In this document: positions 45,610 to 56,957 of the stretch, piece after piece
Layout: each line of letters starts with the position of its first letter
Position numbering within the stretch: position 1 is the first letter of the stretch
Assembly (NCBI GenBank): GCA_949130485.1
Contig: OX422187.1
Span: 11,241,398 to 11,305,397 of the forward strand
From: Agelas oroides
Taxonomy: Eukaryota > Porifera > Demospongiae > Agelasida > Agelasidae
Reading direction: 5' to 3'
DNA: 64,000 nt
Program-made: the position numbers and the translations under genes
Notes under the pieces: generated by a model
Told to the model about the DNA's origin: nothing
Seen by the model: the letters and a program-made list of their open reading frames with translations, nothing else
Database searches by the model: none

Positions 45610-46983
45610 TCAAAATTCAAAGTCCAGTCCAGAGCCTTTCATCTTCTCGGCATAGATTGCATCAAACTCAGCATTTTGCTCTGGTGTGAAGTGGTTTCTC
45701 CAATCACCAACAATTCCCTTGCGCATGAAAGGTTGTTCACCTGGTGTTCGAGTATACACATCTGGCCATTCAAAGTTTGTGGCAGGGTTGGCCTTCATGC
45801 TACGAAATGTAGTCTTTTCCACAATTGCATCAATAACTGCCTCCTCGAGATTGTACCCCATGAATTCAGCCATTTTCTTCACCGCTCCACGATGATCTTT
45901 CTTCATGTCCTCATACTTCAGGAAGAGAATGTTCTCTGCATCTCTGTGCTTCCACCACTCCAGCACATGGTCAAACCAACTACCAAACATACCCTTTCCA
46001 CTTGTGAATATCTGGTAGAAATTGTCCCACGTGCCGGAATATTTGTGTAATTTCATTGCTCGCATGTGGTAGAAGTAAGACACAACGACGTCCTTTGGAT
46101 TTCTTGCAATGTAGACGTACCTTGCCACAGTAGTGTGGGGCAGACCTCCTGCTATCATGCTGTACGGTGTGTGGGTATTAAAGCCTCGAGGGGAAGGCAT
46201 TTCGTCAGCATACTTGATTGTTGGTACCCGCTTTTCACTGTCAAGCCATGGGAGGGCATCAACCACTTTTCTATCATCCTCCTCTCCCTGGTTCCAGATG
46301 AGCTTGACAATCTGTTTCACCCATGTTGTACCTGAAAACATACAAAGAAACTCATACCAGCACCATGCAGGCAGCAACTAGCTATTGTCATTAGTGCAAA
46401 TTATTCACCCTGTAGCTACCCAATTGCAAATGCTGAATTAGCAATTCATATGCATCACAAAACAAAGTCGACTATGATTGCTCCACTGCTTAGCTATGGC
46501 ATCTTTTAAGCCTAGGTCTCTTTCCGCCCATCTTTGTTCCATCCATGTTTGTAGCTTTTCAAGAACCAGAAATACGTACAGTTGGGGATCGTCAACAAAA
46601 CTCCCACCCACCAACTGTGCACTTAAGAGGCAGAGTCCAAAAATGCATGTGGGCGGGAAATGGAAAACAAGTACGTTACAAGTCATGGCCAAACTATCAT
46701 ACACAGGTTCTTGGTTTAGTGTTTTGCAAGAGGCACAGACTGGTACTTAGCAGTTTCAGTGCCCTGCTTTTGATTATTTTAGCCAGTGGTGACTGAGGCT
46801 ATATCTGTACTACATACCTGACTTGGGGTAACTAGCAACAAACACGTCATCCGGACGGAGATTGAAAGTCTTGAGACAATCCATGCGCTGCTGGGTGATA
46901 AATTTGGGGAACACCATGCCATTCACTATGTTGTGAGCAATGGGGAGATCAGACTCTACGGTGTGCGTGACAGACTCAGCCAT
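45610..46983 (-). CDS. Cytosolic sulfotransferase B
   Basis: Exons 46983-46818 and 46331-45610 give 295 residues. It is closely similar to sulfotransferase A throughout, including the same intron position (YPKSG|TTW), FNTHTPY with Asn in place of the usual Lys, YIARNPKDVVVSYFYH and RKGIVGDWRNHFT. Differences cluster at about residues 145-165 (NFYQIFTSGKGMFGSWF against EFYQLYKSGKVYFGDWF in A). The intron is 486 bases and holds no recognised gene. A and B form a recent duplicate pair. Confidence 0.92.
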
Positions 46984-47054
46984 GACAGTGATACTTATTG
47001 TTCAAGGAGTGATATTCTAAATAAAGCACAACTCAACTGGTTCTCAAGCTATTA

Positions 47055-47694
47055 CCGTACGGCAAGAAATTTTCGCGGGACAAAATTTTCGCGGTTTTCG
47101 TGGATTTACCTCAGACCGCGAAAATTTTAACCGCGAAATTTTACCCACAATGCAAGCCACACCCTTTTCCTGCAATATGTGTGGCTTTGTGATCGGGTCT
47201 CAATACTTTCACGTCGTTTCATGCCCCCTCACGTGATATGTGTGGGTGGAGCCTGCATTGCGCATGCGTAGTGTAGTATGGCACTTGTATGGCACTTGTA
47301 TGACAGTTGGGTGGTACACATTAGACGGAAAAGTGTGCATGGTCATTCGAAGTTGCTTGTGGTCTAATGGTTAGGGCTCAGTATACAGGTTAGGGTTAAG
47401 GTTAGGGCTAGGGACGGGAAATGGGTTTTATTCCTTCTTTTTTTTTTTCTGCTTTAAAAAGTGACGAACACCATGCGATGCCACTTGTGGCGATGTGGCG
47501 TAAGTGCGACGTAATGCGGCTTTCATGATTTTCACCCTGCACCTGGGTCATGTGACAGGGGACATGAAACGACGTGAAAGTAATGAGACCCCTTTGCGAT
47601 CGTCGAACCGCGAAAATTTTTACACGAAATCTTTGCCAGCGGCCAATCCGCGAAAATTTTAATTTTGTCCCGTGAAAATTTCTCGCCATACGGG
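47055..47694. mobile_element. Foldback MITE with GCGAAAATTTT-rich ends
   Basis: The ends are inverted: CCGTACGGCAAGAAATTTTC at 47055 and a near reverse complement ending gccatacggg at 47694. Inside are further inverted pairs (cgcgaaaatttt motifs) and ggtcat/gtgac blocks, and near 47385-47415 telomere-like ttaggg repeats. No transposase is readable. It sits upstream of the start of sulfotransferase B. Confidence 0.7.
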
Positions 47695-47707
47695 AAACAC
47701 GCCAACA

Positions 47708-47950
47708 ATAGATGGTTTCCAAATGTCAATTAAGCGCCCTACTTCCGATCCGGAGGGCAAACGCGCGATCGATAGGCAGCTGTACAGCGGACCTTTCACC
47801 TTGAGAGAAGCAGCTTCTTTTATCTTTCGGTACTAATGGTAAGGACTCGATGTAGCACTTACTAGCCTGTATTTGCACGCAGCTGCACTAAACCCAGACA
47901 CCGACTTTTGCCCTCCGGAAGTGAAGCCACGCCCCATGAAAACCATCTAT
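47708..47950. mobile_element. Short MITE with ATAGATGGTTT ends
   Basis: This 243-base element has inverted ends: atagatggtttcca at 47708 and tgaaaaccatctat ending at 47950. A second inner pair, acttccgatccggagggcaa and tgccctccggaagtgaa, strengthens the foldback. It begins 13 bases after the previous MITE. No coding capacity. Confidence 0.7.
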
Positions 47951-48400
47951 AGGCGCAGATACTACAGTTAGTGTTATTAAGACTCTTCAAAAACTCAGCA
48001 ACAGTTGTCCATTCTCAACCTGATATGGTCCTAGTTGGATATACTTCAGGATATGCTCCCATTTCATATCACATTCAACCCTGTCATCCTTTGTGCAAAT
48101 TGGACAAATCCATTCAAGGCGTTCATCCTAAGAATGGATTTGTCAGTCATGCTCTTTTTACAGCCACGTTTTGTGCTTTTAACTCTCAATACTTAGTTTG
48201 TCATCAGTTTTGGTTTCGCTCTGTACCCTGTATGTATGCTGTCAATGCCCAGGCGGCCAGGCGAGCCTATATGACATGAACTTTGAACTTTGAACACACG
48301 TACATGAACAGTATCAATGCCCTACTAATCTTGGTTGCTCCTGCTTGATTTCCATGCACTTTCCAACTAACTTCACCACAAACACTTATTTAAGCGCCCA
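47951..48400. other. Intergenic stretch, nothing recognised
   Basis: An open frame at about 47971-48279 on the plus strand shows no family pattern that I know. No splice-supported exon is evident. Confidence 0.35.
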
Positions 48401-48531
48401 GGCTTCCTCTTTGTGTACCTTCGTGATCAGCAAGACTCATATAGTTACCCAGGCTTCCTCTTTGTGTACCTTCGTGATCAGCAAGACTCATATAGTTACC
48501 CAGGCTTCCTCTTTGTGTACCTGGGAGTCTG
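48396..48531. repeat. 51-base tandem repeat, about 2.5 copies
   Basis: The unit carries caggcttcctctttgtgtac followed by cttcgtgatcagcaagactc and atatagttac. Copies start at about 48399, 48450 and 48501, the last one truncated. Confidence 0.85.
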
Positions 48532-48785
48532 AATGTGTTTGTACGTAGCATATAATTGAGTGCATTGAGACTTGTAATTCTCTAGCTACGTAGTCTACTG
48601 ATGTTTATGGTAACTGTGTGATGCAACAAAAATTTTGCTGTACCCAGGCCTTTTTACTTGTAACTTTTTACTCACTGCACTCAAAACCTGCACTATGAAG
48701 GTACATAAACTAGTGTAAATCGTAGAACATTGTGGAGCGAACCTGATATATTACATTACGTATTAGTTACACTATGTAACCAAGA

Positions 48786-49095
48786 TTTCTTCACAGTAAA
48801 GCAAACCCAAGGGAGTGTAGTGGCTTCAGCCACTACCACTACACGTCCGTTGGTTTGCTTTACTGCAAAGAAACCGCAGGGTGCATAGTCTAGCTGACTT
48901 AGAAAATGACATTAAATTATTCATGAGGTCTCTTAGTCACTAGTTAGAGACCTCTGGGGAGGTCACTAACAAGATAGTGACCTCCCCAGAGGTTTCTTCA
49001 CTGGTTGGCAAACGTATCAAGGCTTCACACATCAAAGGGTGAATATTCTAAAACTGCTTAGAACATTTATGAATATTCTAGCTTTGATGTTGAAG
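48786..49095. repeat. Cluster of three adjacent inverted repeats
   Basis: First foldback: 48786-48810 pairs with about 48849-48874 (ttcacagtaaagcaaaccca against ttggtttgctttactg). Second: 48948-48968 pairs with 48975-48995 around a 6-base loop (20 of 21 bases pair). Third: catcaaag near 49019 pairs with ctttgatg near 49083, with inner tgaatattctaa / tgaatattctag pieces. A motif tgaggtctctta occurs at about 48924 and 49102, on either side of the last two. This probably represents remnants of nested foldback transposons. Confidence 0.65.
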
Positions 49096-49289
49096 TGTTA
49101 ATGAGGTCTCTTATTTCAATAGAAACCTGAGTGCATAGGTCTGTATTTTGTGGATTTCACTATAAACTGGAAAGCTCTTCCAAGTCCCAACCAAGCCCGA
49201 TCCACTCCGTTTCGAGTAGCAGTGCTGCAAGAAACTCATTCAACAGCCGAGCGGCTAGTAGTGTAGCTCACAAGTCAGGTCCTGGAGGA

Positions 49290-50240
49290 GGCTGTACTGA
49301 GAAAAATTGATAACCCTTAATGAACGGAAGGCCACAGGACCTGACAGGATATCAGCCAAGCTCCTACAAATGGTTGCACCTGCTATATTCCCCAGCCTCA
49401 CTGCTTTATTTAATGCTAGTCTATCACAAGGTTGTTTTCCAACCGAATGGAAGGAGGAAAATGTGACTCCGGTGCCAAAGTCCTGGGATAGGCAAATAGT
49501 GAATGACTATCGCCCTGTTTCAGTAATTCCTGTAATTGCTGAGGTGTTTGAGTCCATTGTCCACCATCACCTATATGGCTACTTGGAGGAACACAGGATT
49601 CTGAAGAAGGAGCAGGCTGGTTTTCAACCAAATAGATCAACTCAGGATGTCATTTTGAGAGCAACTGATGACTGGAAGAGAGCCTTGGATTGTGGTCAAA
49701 CTGTGGCAACAGTGATGATAGATTTGAGTAAAGCCTTTTACACCATAAACCACGACTAGAAGCTGTACGCTTACGGCATACGTGGAAGTGAGTTGTCATG
49801 GTTTACAGACTATCTGCCAAGAGGAAGATGAGTGGTGGTAGATGGAGTCTCCTCTGAGTGGGCTAGGGTATCTATGGGCGTACCCCAGGGTTCCATACTT
49901 GGGCCGCTACTGTTTTTCATTTTCATGAATGACTTACCTGAGGTTGTTGAGGAATGCACCATTACTAACCCTACGCTACAATTTGATTGGCACGTTCAAA
50001 TAACTCTGTCGAAATTAGAAAAGGCCCAGAATCGAGCCTTACGTTACCAGACGGATTTTCCATAAGTGTATCCGGCTGTGGTCACAAGACCTATCGCGAT
50101 GGAGGACTCCGAGCTGACGGAGGACAGAAGACGACGGCAGGCTAGAGAACGAGTCCAGAGATATAGAAGATTGACTTTTCAACAAACAGATGGAAGACGA
50201 CAGGACAACGCATCAGCACCTGACTGATTCACTTCACTCG
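49290..50240 (+). pseudogene. Degenerate reverse transcriptase of a non-LTR retrotransposon
   Basis: The translated segment reads as a LINE-type reverse transcriptase: KATGPDRISAKLL, FPTEWK, NDYRPVSVIPVIAE, EQAGFQPNRSTQDV, then MIDLSKAFYTINHD with Tyr at the usual Asp position. In-frame stops follow at about 49757 and 49829. A later frame holds [20 protein letters not shown]. The segment with the catalytic YADD box is missing: [20 protein letters not shown] jumps to [12 protein letters not shown], which belongs near the end of such proteins. It is therefore a dead, internally deleted copy. A 50-base direct repeat lies on each side (48659-48709 and 50306-50357). Confidence 0.85.
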
Positions 50241-50429
50241 CTGCCCAACCACGCTACAACTTTCCACATGCTCTGCATGAGGCACATGACACGCATGCGT
50301 TACCTAGTAACTTTATACTCACTGCACTCAAAACCTACACTATGAAAGGTACGTAAATGATATCAGGAAGGTAAACCGGACCACTAGGAGGAATATTACT
50401 AAGTGGCTATAAAGTGACTGTCATGATTT

Positions 50430-52529
50430 CTACTGATCAAAATCAAAGTCCAGTTCAGATCCTTTCATCTTCTCGGCATAGATTGCATCAAACTCAGCAT
50501 TTTGCTCTGGTGTGAAGTGGTTCCTCCAATCACCAACAGTTCCCTTGCGCAGAAATGGTTGTTCTCCCGGCTTGAATATAGGTTCAGGAAGTTTAACTTC
50601 AAGTGCATTAGCATCAGTGGCAGGGTTGCCCTTCATGCTCTGCATTGTGGATTGCTCCACAATTGTGTCGATGACCTCCTCCTCGAGATTGTATCCCATA
50701 AACTCAGCCATTTTCTTCACCGCTCCACGATGATCTTTCTTCATGTCCTCGTACTTCAGGAAGAGAACGTTCTCTGCATCTCTGTGCTTCCACCACTCCA
50801 GCACATGATCAAACCAATCACCACATAGTACACTCCCACTTTTGTACAACTGGTAGAATTCATCCCATGTGCCAGAATATTCTAAGTTGATAAACATTCG
50901 CATGTGGTAGTAGAAGGACACAGCGACATCCTTGGGGTTCCTGGCAATGTAGATGTACTTTGCTGGGCTGGTATGAGGCAGTCCACCCGCCATCATGTTG
51001 TAGGGACTATGGCTTTTAAAAAATCGAGGGGAAGGCATTTTGTCAAGGTCTTCAATTGGAATTTTAACTGGAAAGTCACTCTCAATCCATGGGACAGCTT
51101 GCATTACAAAATTACCATCATCCTCCCCCTGGTTTCTGATGAGACTGACTATCCGCTGAGTCCACGTTGTTCCTAAAAGAAAACAGTGCAATACCATCTC
51201 ATACCCAGGTCTTCTCACTTGTAAAATTAAATGCTTGCAACCAGTTACATCTCAAAGAGTTCTAGTAGCCGCTCATCTCAGGCCCATTTTGAACCAAGGC
51301 CCATTTTGAACAGACCTGGGAACAAAGCTTAAAAGTGTTTGCTACAAACATAAAGAGATATCTTACGTAGCCAGGCTCTCCCTAGACACTTGCCTGAAAG
51401 GAAGAGTCTGCCCTTATAAGACATGTTTAAACACCCACCCAACTGGGGTGGGTGATGAGTAAGTGCACACCACAGTGTTTACATACAGTTACATTCCCAG
51501 ACAAATTGGTTCATGCTGTTCCTTCTGGGGAATGTAAGTTCAAAGATTTGTTTGCTTTGCAAAATGCAATTATTGCTGCACCAGGTGTGTCTAGTGGGAG
51601 TGAGGCTTCTTTTTATAGTGACAGCCTCGTTCCCAGGCTAGAGCCTGGGAACGAGGCTAACTTTCACCCATGCCATGGCCAAGTTGGGTAATCTCCCGTT
51701 GGCACCTGGCTACACAAAACCACAGTTGTGGTGGGTGATGAGCAAGTCTTATATGGGCAGTGTACTAGACTCTCTCTTTTCAGCAAGAGTATGTAAGGCT
51801 AAGATGGAATTGATTTTCAAGGGGGTGATCTTTTTGTGTTCATGTTATCAAGAATAGAAAACAAGGCAGAGTACAGTTAATACGTATCACTTGTTATGGT
51901 ACTGTAGGAAACAAGAAAAACCTGTCCGGCCAAGTTTTGTAAGGAAGGGGTATGAAACATGTGATAATCTAGGGAGTCTGGGAGCATGCTTCCCCCTTCT
52001 CCTGGAAAATTTGAAACTTTTAAGACTACTTTTGGTGACTTTTTTTAACCAGCTGGATGCCGAAAATAGTGACTGACAACTTTGGGCTAACCTGTGACAC
52101 TCAGGTTCTATGGGAAATTTGTCAACCTACGGTAGCCATTCAATTGATAATGAGCACACATCTGAGTGTTTAACTTTGAACTTTGATTTAGTCTAGCTTG
52201 CATGCACGCTTCTTATGAGATGCAGTGTACAAATGCAGTGGCTCACAAAGACCAGCACAGCCATGGCTGTACCAGTCAATATAGCTCTATAGCCTTGCGG
52301 TATAGCATAAATGTAGTCAAAACTATAGTTCAATTGTGCATAGTATAGTAAATCAGCTACCTGACTTGGGATAAGTGTCAATGAAGACATCATCAGAGCG
52401 TAGTTGAAAAGTCTTCAAGTCATCCACTTGTTTCTGGCGGATGAATGGAGGGAAAATCTCTCCACTCACAATGTTATGGGCAAATGGTAGATCATCTCGT
52501 GTCACAAGTTGTGGTTGCAGGCTGTCCAT
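50430..52529 (-). CDS. Cytosolic sulfotransferase C
   Basis: Exons 52529-52361 and 51172-50430 give 303 residues. It has the PAPS motif YPKSG|TTW split by the same intron, here 1.2 kb long. The catalytic motif is FFKSHSPY with the usual Lys and His, the 3'-phosphate motif is YIARNPKDVAVSFYYH, and the C-terminal loop is RKGTVGDWRNHFT. The protein end is GSELDFDFDQ. A longer N terminus (from an upstream in-frame ATG at 52622) is possible, but the chosen MDSLQPQ start matches the start of its paralogue D. Confidence 0.92.
51173..52360. other. Intron of sulfotransferase C
   Basis: The intron holds a perfect short palindrome at about 51625-51660 (gcctcgttcccaggct facing its complement), one of the CTCGTTCCCAG foldback family. 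I see no other gene or exon in it. Confidence 0.6.
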
Positions 52530-53378
52530 TTTTGTGGGCAAGTCGCAGAGATCATGAAGACTATAAGGACAAGACCATTTGTAGTAACTGTAGCACAACA
52601 GAATCATCTTACATTGCAACATTCTGCACTAACCTGCAGCCCTATTATTCCCCAGCCTCCACATTTAGCTACATGCAAGCAATTGGTAAATTATGAAAGC
52701 CAGCAAAACTAGCTATTGACATGGGAGAGGACTAGCTTCAGCACTACAGTCCTAATAACACAATGATACATGAGGCAGACTTACCTACTTTATAAGACAG
52801 TCACATCCAAGTTGTCATATAATTTGCGCACTAAAGGTCCACTACACGTCCGGAGACTTCAGTTATGCACTGGTATTGTAATTATCTAATCACATGTTCG
52901 TGGTATTTTAATTGTGGCATGGTAGGTTGTCACTACTCTACCAGGCAGATGAATATCACTGTGGTGTAAATAGCATTTGTGTTTGTCAGACTGGCACAGA
53001 CAAGGTTATTTCCCATGATTGTGTTCACTATAAGGTAAAGGAGCTCTCACTGCTACCCAGAAAATGTAATTTCCCTATGCATGCAGTGTCATTGTATATA
53101 CATACTTAGTGTCACACATTAAGGAGGCAGGTAACCCTGCATTTTCAAGGTCGACAAACCTGGAATCCAAGCCCATAGAACTCTTTGTCTTGGTAAAAGT
53201 TTAGCGCACAGTCCGTTTTAGGAGTCTCAAACCGTTCACTGTCCGTAAAATTGGGGATTTTCCCCATTTCCTGTCGGCATTGGCATCCAATAATCAGTTT
53301 ATAATTAAGTTAGTTAAGATGTGGCCTGGCGGTACCCTTCATGTGGTGATCGGAACTTTGAAGATAAGCTTAGATCGA

Positions 53379-53412
<34 letters not shown>

Positions 53413-54136
53413 AGTTTAGTAGAGTGCTGTAGTGTCAGTAGCTGTGAGTAGTGCGTAGTGCCTGCTTGTGAAAGCAAGCTTGTGTCTAGAAGCAGCAGAA
53501 AGGCCACAGTGGCCAAGACTGTACTCATTGGGCAGGCCCAGGTCTTGCGATCATATGCCAAGCCTAGTAGGTGATCATGGCCCGGTGCTTCGAGTGCTGG
53601 GCTGGGCTTTAACTAGAATGCGCAATATATCGTTGGTATTACATTGCCGTTGACTAGAAAGCTGCAGAGGAGCTGTGTGGGGAACAGAACCGTGAGTTGT
53701 TTAGCGACATAAGGGGGAGAGGTGGGGCTAGTAATGCTTGCTTGCACTCGTGAATGAGCCCCTCCTGTAGACAAGCTGTGAATTTTTTGAAATTTGCATT
53801 CATTTTGGTGCAGTCGAAGTTGTCCATTCCAGGAGTAGTGACAAACATGAGTCTAGCCTGACTTTGGGAGTAGCTCTGAACAAAAGCTGGCACAGAATGA
53901 TTTGAGATACATTGGTGGTTAGGACGCTACCTACAGTGAGCATGTAGATGCATCCATTGAGTGGCAATTTTGGCTCATGAATATATTAATAAGCTACTAA
54001 AACCCATTTTTTAAATTAGGCAACACAAGATTGCCCTAAACCAAACCCTAACCCTGAAACTAGGAGCAACACTGGTCCTGACTGTAACCCAGGTTTATGT
54101 TTTCGTAACCTCCGCCGAGTGACTTATCCCGCCACG
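52530..54136. other. Intergenic region between sulfotransferases C and D
   Basis: No supported gene. A run of about 29 A residues at 53382-53410 ends a block without similarity to the sulfotransferases, which suggests a poly-A-tailed retroposed insertion whose start I cannot place. Near 54030 is a telomere-like accctaaccctg stretch. Short open frames have no family pattern. Confidence 0.4.
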
Positions 54137-55317
54137 TTAAAGCAGTGAATCATAATAAGTACAAAATTCAAAGTCCAGTCCAGAGCCTTTCATCTTCTCG
54201 GCATAGATTGCATCAAACTCAGCATTTTGTTCTGGCGTAAAGTGGTTCTTCCAATCACCAACAATTCCCTTGCGCAAGAAAGGTTGTGCATCTGGCTTAA
54301 CTATGGGCACAGGCATTTTCATTTTATCAGGATTGGTAGCGGGGTTGTCCTTCATGCTCTGTAACGTAGATTTCTCCACGATTGTGTCAATGACCTTCTC
54401 CTCGAGATTGTATCCCATAAATTCAGCCATTTTCTTCACCGCTCCACGATGGTCTTTCTTCATGTCCTCGTACTTCAGGAAGAGAATGTTCTCTGCATCT
54501 CTGTGCTTCCACCACTCCAGCACATGGTCAAACCAGTCGCCAAAATAAACTTTCCCACTTTTGTACAACTGGTAGAATTCATCCCATGTGCCGGAATATT
54601 TCAAGGGGATATACATACAAAAGTGGTAGTAGTAGGACACAGCGACATCCTTGGGGTTCCTGGCAATGTAGATGTACTTTGCTGGGCTGATATGAGGCAG
54701 TCCACCTACCATCATGTTGTAGGAGCTGTGGCTTTTAAAAAATCGAGGGGAGGGCATTTTGTCGAGGTCTTCAATCGGAATTCCAACTGGTGAAATACTC
54801 TCAATCCATGGAACAGCCGTAAAAATATGTAGACCACTGGTATCATCCTTTCCCTGGTTTCTGATGAGATTGACTATGTGCTGAGTCCATGTTGTTCCTA
54901 CGAAAATAGAGCAATACAAAACCACAATTTTAATAGTATATTCTGACCAGCCTTCCCACTTTGTTATCTCACATCTTGCATGCATTCAACAGAAAACGTA
55001 TTGGGTTCCTCAAACAAATGTTGAAAAAAGCCTTGTATCCTGCTACCAGGCACACTGTTATATAGGCCCTCTCCACCTTCTCTCTGCTTATCCATCAGTC
55101 ATATATGAATGTACATAACTGTACAAAGGTATATGTAGCTACCTGACTTGGCATACGTAGCAACAAAGACATCATCGGAGCGTAGTTGAAAAGTCTTCAA
55201 GTCATCCACTCGTTTCTGGGTGATGAATGGAGGGAAGATCTCTCCACTCACAATGTTATGGGCATATGGTAGATCATCTCGAGTTGTAAGTTCAGTTTGA
55301 GGCCAAGGCTTGTCCAT
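54137..55317 (-). CDS. Cytosolic sulfotransferase D with altered PAPS loop
   Basis: Exons 55317-55143 and 54897-54137 give 311 residues. The PAPS-binding loop reads YAKSG|TTW: Ala replaces the Pro found in the other copies here and in nearly all SULTs. The catalytic segment is FFKSHSSY, and the 3'-phosphate motif YIARNPKDVAVSYYYH and the loop RKGIVGDWKNHFT (with the typical Lys) are intact. The C terminus runs on past the family end (GLDFEF) by eight residues, CTYYDSLL, because the usual stop is lost. Both features could mark relaxed constraint, although the frame is fully open. Confidence 0.9.
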
Positions 55318-55628
55318 GTTTTGTCATCCAGTCACAGAGAACCTGGAAACTGAAGGCAAGGGCAATTACTGAAACAAAATGATGGGCACAAGAGATCCGT
55401 TTTAGGTTGTTATTGTATTTAGCCCACAGTCATTCCATTTTGTCCAGTCTTCCTATTATGTATATACCTCACTCAGTTCATGGATTCCATATCTTGTCTC
55501 CGTGGATACCAGTACTTACATATTTACTTTTTGAGTATATGCGTTTTTCATATTGCTGTAACTGCTACCAGCCATTTGTTAAAGTAAAAGCTATAAGCAA
55601 CAACTGGAGCCAACAAACTCTCATAATA

Positions 55629-56242
55629 CCGTAAACTCCGGTTGTTAAGCGCACCTCGCTATTAGGCGTATATTATTTATTAGGCGCATGCCTCCTTCCT
55701 GGTACAAGGGATTATTTATTAAGCGCATGCGCTTAATAAAGGAGCATTAAATAGAAACACGACAGTGCGAAAAAGACGGTGACAGCGAAAGACTGAGCGT
55801 AGATTGTGAGCTATCAGTATGGCATCCAGAGCGTGTCCCACTATAGTTCTGTCAGCTTTAAGGACAGCCAACGTGCGTCGGTCATGAGTATTTCCTGCTT
55901 CTTTGCCAATACGAAGAATTTCTCCTACCCGTGGAGTCCATACATCTTTGAATACATGATGACCGCGAATCACACTCTCCTTGAGAAGGAAGGGGTCTTC
56001 AGATTCCACGTCAATACTTGCTATCTCGAACAACTGGTAGCTGTATCTGAAGACATGTTCACTTTATACAGCACCGATAGATCGATCGCTGTCCACGTCC
56101 ACGTTGCGTACGTACCACGTGCAATACACGTTGGGCGTGGCTTTATAATTACATCCTTATTTGGCGCATATCCTCTATTAGGCGCATATTTGCTTACCAC
56201 TTACACTTATAAGCGCATACGCTTATTAACCGGAGTCTACGG
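55629..56242. mobile_element. MITE, TA-flanked, copy 2
   Basis: It has the same ends as 41437-41828: CCGTAAACTCCGGTTGTTAA at 55629 and TTAACCGGAGTCTACGG ending at 56242, with TA outside each. It is longer (614 bases) and contains an inner palindrome around aagcgcatgcgcttaa near 55720. A minus-strand frame inside (about 55719-56033) is open but unrecognised. It lies just upstream of sulfotransferase D. Confidence 0.75.
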
Positions 56243-56257
56243 TAACTGGAAAGGGAC

Positions 56258-56301
56258 TAGTCTCGTGCCCAGACCACAGGGGTCTGGGCATGAGACTAGA
56301 A
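56258..56301. repeat. Short foldback, TAGTCTCGTGCCCAG family
   Basis: ctagtctcgtgcccagaccac faces its near complement ggtctgggcatgagactag around a two-base centre. It is one of many such hairpins in the window. Confidence 0.8.
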
Positions 56302-56650
56302 AGGACCACATCACTATCTCAGTCATTCATATTAGCAGACATCTGTGCACAAGCATATGTATACTGTACCTTGGGAATTGCTTGCAGTGAACTGAAGGCC
56401 AATGTCTCTTGATGACTGTCTTTCAGGTCACATGTCTTTGAGCATGTGATCTTATCAGAACTGGATGTGTAGTAGTGTTTTCATAGATTACTGATTTAAT
56501 AATTCTTATGGCTGCAAATTGATGCAGTGGTTCACAGTAAGGTGTGATAGTCCACTGTAGAAGAAGGGTATGATTGTATGTTGCATATATATGCAGTATT
56601 GACTTAAAGTCAACTGGTTATCTAAAGGCAGTCAGGACATTGAGTCCATT
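56302..56650. other. Flank between a hairpin and the DIRS-type element
   Basis: I see nothing recognisable in this stretch. It is unique-looking intergenic sequence. Confidence 0.4.
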
Positions 56651-56895
56651 TTAAATGGAGTTTAACCCCAGTTAAACGGAGTTAACAGACGAGTGACCAC
56701 CAGCTGGGTTATTATGTCATCAACATCCAGTATCAAGGCCTGGGGTAGTCCCCCAGTTTAGGGAGCACTAATTGCGCATGCGCAGTAGCACATGGGCTCT
56801 TAGAAGTGCTATGTTTCCATGGAAATGAGCATGCTTGGCGCCAAGTCAGTCATTTTCTGCCTCGTGCCAGCTGTGGACCTGTCTGCGATTTCTTC
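56651..56895. repeat. Split direct repeat A1 of the DIRS-type element
   Basis: 245 bases starting ttaaatggagtttaacccca and ending ctgtctgcgatttcttc, identical by eye to A2 at 62611-62855. It precedes the gag-like gene and probably holds the promoter. Confidence 0.92.
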
Positions 56896-56957
56896 GTGCC
56901 AGCTAATCGTGTTCGCGATCGCCGCTCTGTGCATCTACCAGGCCAAAGATCAATCAC

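Noticed and set aside
45686..46381. Plus-strand frames antisense to sulfotransferases (also at 43751-44423 and 50502-51176)
   Set aside because: They repeat identically opposite each paralogue, as expected for shadows of a conserved coding strand.
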